From Caldilineaceae bacterium (GTDB lineage: Bacteria > Chloroflexota > Anaerolineae > Caldilineales > Caldilineaceae), in NCBI GenBank assembly GCA_019637645.1, contig JAHBVH010000011.1, positions 1 through 64,000 on the forward strand: 64,000 bases of DNA, in the 5' to 3' direction. This document shows, piece after piece, positions 61,624-64,000 of the stretch. Position numbers and translations under genes: made by a program. Position 1 is the first letter of the stretch; each line of letters starts with the position of its first letter. The notes under the pieces were generated by a model. It had not been told where the DNA came from and made no database searches. It saw only the letters and a program-made list of their open reading frames with translations.

Positions 61624-62640
61624 ATGTTTGAAGCCATTACCGACTTACTAGCGCCGATTCGCCAATTGCATGAGCAGATCCGCGATGCTGTCGTCACCGC
61701 CTGTGAGCGGAGCGCCATCCAGGATCTGGCCGCCATTGCCAAAGAGGACGCCGGTGATACGATCTACGCCATTGACAAAGTCAGCGAAGAGCTCCTTGTC
61801 GAATTCTTCAGCAAGGAGATCGCGGTTCACACCCCGATTGTCTTGATCGGGGAGGGGCTCGAACCGCAGGGGAAACAGGTGCTACCGGTTGGAACCGACG
61901 AGACAGCCGCCCGCTGGCGCATCATTGTCGATCCCATCGATGGCACGCGCGGGGTGATGTACCAAAAACGGAGCCCATGGATTCTCACCGGCGTGGCCCC
62001 CAACCGCGGCCCCGCAACGTCGCTCCGGGATATTCAGTTGGCGATCCAGACCGAAATTCCGCTCGTCAAGCAGCATCTTTCTGACACGGTGTGGGCCATT
62101 GCGGGGCAAGGGGTCCAAGCCGAGCGCTATAACCGTTTGACGGGGGAACGCCAACCCCTGACGCTACGTCCTTCGCAGGCCAAGACCATTGCCCACGGCT
62201 TTGCCATGATCGCCCGCTTCTTTCCTAGCGCCCGCGAGGTGTTGGCCGACATTGATGAGGAGATTGTGCGTGGGGCATTGGGGCCGGTGCAGCCAGGGAA
62301 AACCCATTGTTTCGAGGATCAATATATCTGCACCGGCGGTCAGCTCTATGAGCTGATGGCGGGCCATGATCGCTTTGTGGCAGACCTTCGCCCAGTGTTG
62401 GAACAGGTTTTGGCTGCGCGCGGGTTGGCGTTGGGCATCTGCTGTCACCCCTACGATCTCTGCACCGAGTTGATCGCCCGGGAATTAGGCGTCATTATCA
62501 CCGACGAACGGGGCGGCCCTCTCAACGCGCCTTTGACGGTGGAGGCCGATGTGGGATGGGTGGGCTATGCCAATGCCGCGATCCAACAACAGATCGAACC
62601 CTTGCTCCAACAAGCCTTGCGCCGCCGCCAACTCCTGTAA
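61624..62640 (+). CDS. Inositol monophosphatase/FBPase superfamily protein
   Basis: A 338-residue phosphatase of the Li-sensitive family. [12 protein letters not shown] supplies the DPIDGT metal motif, with GEGLEP upstream taking the place of the usual acidic GEE motif and an acidic region ([12 protein letters not shown]) near the end. It may remove a sugar or inositol phosphate. The ATG at 61624 is chosen; a GTG at 61573 would add 17 residues and overlap the structured leader. It lies within the galactoside operon, so a sugar phosphate, for example galactose-1-phosphate or a sugar bisphosphate, is the likely substrate. Confidence 0.8.
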   Translation: MFEAITDLLAPIRQLHEQIRDAVVTACERSAIQDLAAIAKEDAGDTIYAIDKVSEELLVEFFSKEIAVHTPIVLIGEGLEPQGKQVLPVGTDETAARWRIIVDPIDGTRGVMYQKRSPWILTGVAPNRGPATSLRDIQLAIQTEIPLVKQHLSDTVWAIAGQGVQAERYNRLTGERQPLTLRPSQAKTIAHGFAMIARFFPSAREVLADIDEEIVRGALGPVQPGKTHCFEDQYICTGGQLYELMAGHDRFVADLRPVLEQVLAARGLALGICCHPYDLCTELIARELGVIITDERGGPLNAPLTVEADVGWVGYANAAIQQQIEPLLQQALRRRQLL

Positions 62641-62647
62641 ACGGGCG

Positions 62648-62672
62648 TGGACAAAGCCTGACAGGTTTCTAG
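62648..62672. repeat. Half copy of the dispersed repeat
   Basis: GGACAAAGCCTGACAGGTTTC matches the left half of the palindromes at 33870 and 3201; the right arm is lost. It lies between the phosphatase-like gene and the kinase gene. Confidence 0.45.
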
Positions 62673-62746
62673 GAACATCAACCATCACCCTATTCTATCG
62701 ACCCAAGCCCCGCCGACACCGGGTTGGATTCATGAGGAGTCGTGTT

Positions 62747-64000
62747 ATGTATCAAATTCGCCAAGGCTCGCCCCATCGGTTGGCCGATGTCCAAGCTTTT
62801 CTGGCGCAGCTCAACCAACTGGAAAACCACCCGCTGGCTGCGGCACGTACCCTCTTTGACCCGACCCAGGCGCTAGTCGTCACACGGGCACCGGGCCGGT
62901 TGGATGTCATGGGGGGCATTGCCGACTATTCTGGCGCGCTGGTGCTCCAACTCCCGTTACAGGAAGCGACGTTGGTGGCCTTACAACGGGGGGCAGAGCC
63001 AACCTTGCAGCTGATCAGCGTGGGCAGTGACCGTAGCACCGATCATGCGCTGTTTCAGATGCCATTGGCGGATCTAGCGGAGAGCGGGCAGCCCCTTGCC
63101 TATGCCACGGCCCAGCAATACTTCAAGCAGAACGCAGCAACGGCTTGGGCAGCTTATGCCGCGGGCGCGTTTCTGGTGTTGATGCGTGAGCGCGGCGCGC
63201 AATTTGCGGGTGGGGCGCGCCTGCTCATCCATTCCAACGTGCCCGAAGGAAAAGGCGTCAGCTCGTCAGCGGCGCTTGAGGTGGCAGTCATGGCAGCCAT
63301 TGCCGCGGCCTATGCCATTCCCTTGGCAGGCCGCGAATTAGCGATCCTCTGTCAGATGGTCGAGAATTTGGTGGTGGGCGCGCCCTGTGGGGTGATGGAC
63401 CAAATGACCGCGGCGTGTGGTGAAGCCCATCAATTGCTGGCCTTGCTCTGCCAACCAGCCGAGATCCAAGGGCTGGTCACGATCCCAGCAGAACTGGCCG
63501 TTTGGGGCATCGATTCGGGCATTCGCCATGCCGTTTCCGGGGCCGATTATGGTTCGGTGCGGGTGGGCGCGTTTATGGGCTATCGCATTTTACAGGAGTT
63601 GGCAGGGCATGATTGGGATGGCTATCTTGCCAATCTAACGCCCTCGCGCTTTGAGCAAACCTATGCGGCCCAGTTGCCCTGGCAAATGACCGGGGCCGAC
63701 TTTCTCGCCCGCTATGGCAACACAACCGATACCGTGACCATGGTTGATCCACAGCGGACTTATGCCGTTCGCCAGCCCACGGCGCACCCCATCTATGAAC
63801 ATTTTCGGGTGCGCACCTTTGCCAATCTGCTCCAAGGGAATGCGCTGACCAATGCCCCGCAACTAGGCGAACTGATGTATCAGAGCCATGCCAGCTATTC
63901 GGCCTGTGGTTTGGGCTCGGATGGGACCGATCAGCTGGTGCATTTGGCACGCCAAGCCGGTCCCCAACAAGGGATCTACGGGGCCAAGATCACCGGGGGC
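62747..64000 (+). CDS. GHMP sugar kinase (galactokinase/L-arabinokinase-like), incomplete at window end
   Basis: The frame runs 418 codons to the window edge without a stop. [18 protein letters not shown] is the sugar-binding start of galactokinases, and the wording is closest to plant L-arabinokinase and its bacterial relatives. [20 protein letters not shown] is the ATP-binding GHMP motif, and YGAKITGG is the start of the third motif at the very end. The N-terminal 45 residues differ from GalK. GAGGAG precedes the ATG at 62747. With galT upstream the substrate is probably galactose; an arabinose role remains open. The protein is cut by the window. Confidence 0.88.
   Translation, partial: MYQIRQGSPHRLADVQAFLAQLNQLENHPLAAARTLFDPTQALVVTRAPGRLDVMGGIADYSGALVLQLPLQEATLVALQRGAEPTLQLISVGSDRSTDHALFQMPLADLAESGQPLAYATAQQYFKQNAATAWAAYAAGAFLVLMRERGAQFAGGARLLIHSNVPEGKGVSSSAALEVAVMAAIAAAYAIPLAGRELAILCQMVENLVVGAPCGVMDQMTAACGEAHQLLALLCQPAEIQGLVTIPAELAVWGIDSGIRHAVSGADYGSVRVGAFMGYRILQELAGHDWDGYLANLTPSRFEQTYAAQLPWQMTGADFLARYGNTTDTVTMVDPQRTYAVRQPTAHPIYEHFRVRTFANLLQGNALTNAPQLGELMYQSHASYSACGLGSDGTDQLVHLARQAGPQQGIYGAKITGG

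Overview
The window looks like a chromosomal contig from a Chloroflexota bacterium, probably Anaerolineae/Caldilineae-like. This is an inference from gene content, not from a marker gene. The pointers are two BTAD/SARP-type regulators with NTPase domains, a double FemAB-type peptidoglycan transferase, an MFS permease fused to HEAT-like repeats, hrcA-grpE, a moderately high GC content and tight packing with overlapping gene ends. No rRNA, tRNA, CRISPR array, transposase or phage gene was recognised. Nearly all of the sequence is coding, and the last gene runs off the right edge.

Layout. 0.1-6 kb: a cyclase-family hydrolase, the double FemAB protein, glutamate formiminotransferase and an undecaprenyl-phosphate sugar phosphotransferase. 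6-10 kb: hrcA and grpE behind a strong sigma70-type promoter, then a GNAT acetyltransferase and a small holin-family membrane protein. 10-16 kb: the sbcD-sbcC nuclease pair and a receiver-GAF-histidine kinase. 15.8-23 kb, minus strand: a surface-glycan block (AglD/LPG-synthase-like membrane protein, GT-C membrane glycosyltransferase, FlgD-Ig lipoprotein, two GT2 glycosyltransferases). 23-34.4 kb: aquaporin Z, a P1-family peptidase, an HD hydrolase, an amidase, the MFS-HEAT fusion, and a minus-strand cassette of an ATP-grasp/SET fusion, an esterase-fold protein without the nucleophile serine and a 2-hydroxyacid dehydrogenase. 34.6-40.4 kb: two divergently transcribed BTAD regulators. 40.4-52.4 kb: a catabolic and accessory stretch with a Rieske protein, two paralogous amidohydrolases, a LarA-like protein, aldo/keto reductases, a TPR-HTH regulator, a pentapeptide protein, a GIY-YIG protein, a truncated haemoglobin, a Gre-like protein and a DinB protein. 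52.5-57.5 kb: an SH3 lipoprotein and the nickel-pincer cofactor genes larB, larE and larC, then an aldo/keto reductase. 57.8-64 kb: a galactoside operon (GH4 glycosidase, PhyH-type dioxygenase, galT, inositol-monophosphatase-like protein, GHMP sugar kinase).

How the parts fit. LarB, LarE and LarC should make the nickel-pincer nucleotide, and the LarA-like protein 10 kb upstream is the only visible candidate user, so the two loci probably form one pathway. The GH4-GalT-kinase genes form a Leloir-type route from alpha-galactosides (or arabinosides) to sugar phosphates.

The most unusual items are the ATP-grasp/SET fusion cassette, the Lar loci, the MFS-HEAT fusion, a small membrane protein that seems to be a P-type ATPase actuator domain without its catalytic loop, and a family of dispersed intergenic palindromes built around (C)TGACAGGTTTT-N-AAAACCTGTCA(G). 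At least four good copies of the palindrome and several decayed ones lie between genes. Two unrelated intergenic spacers also carry 14-nt-period tandem repeats.
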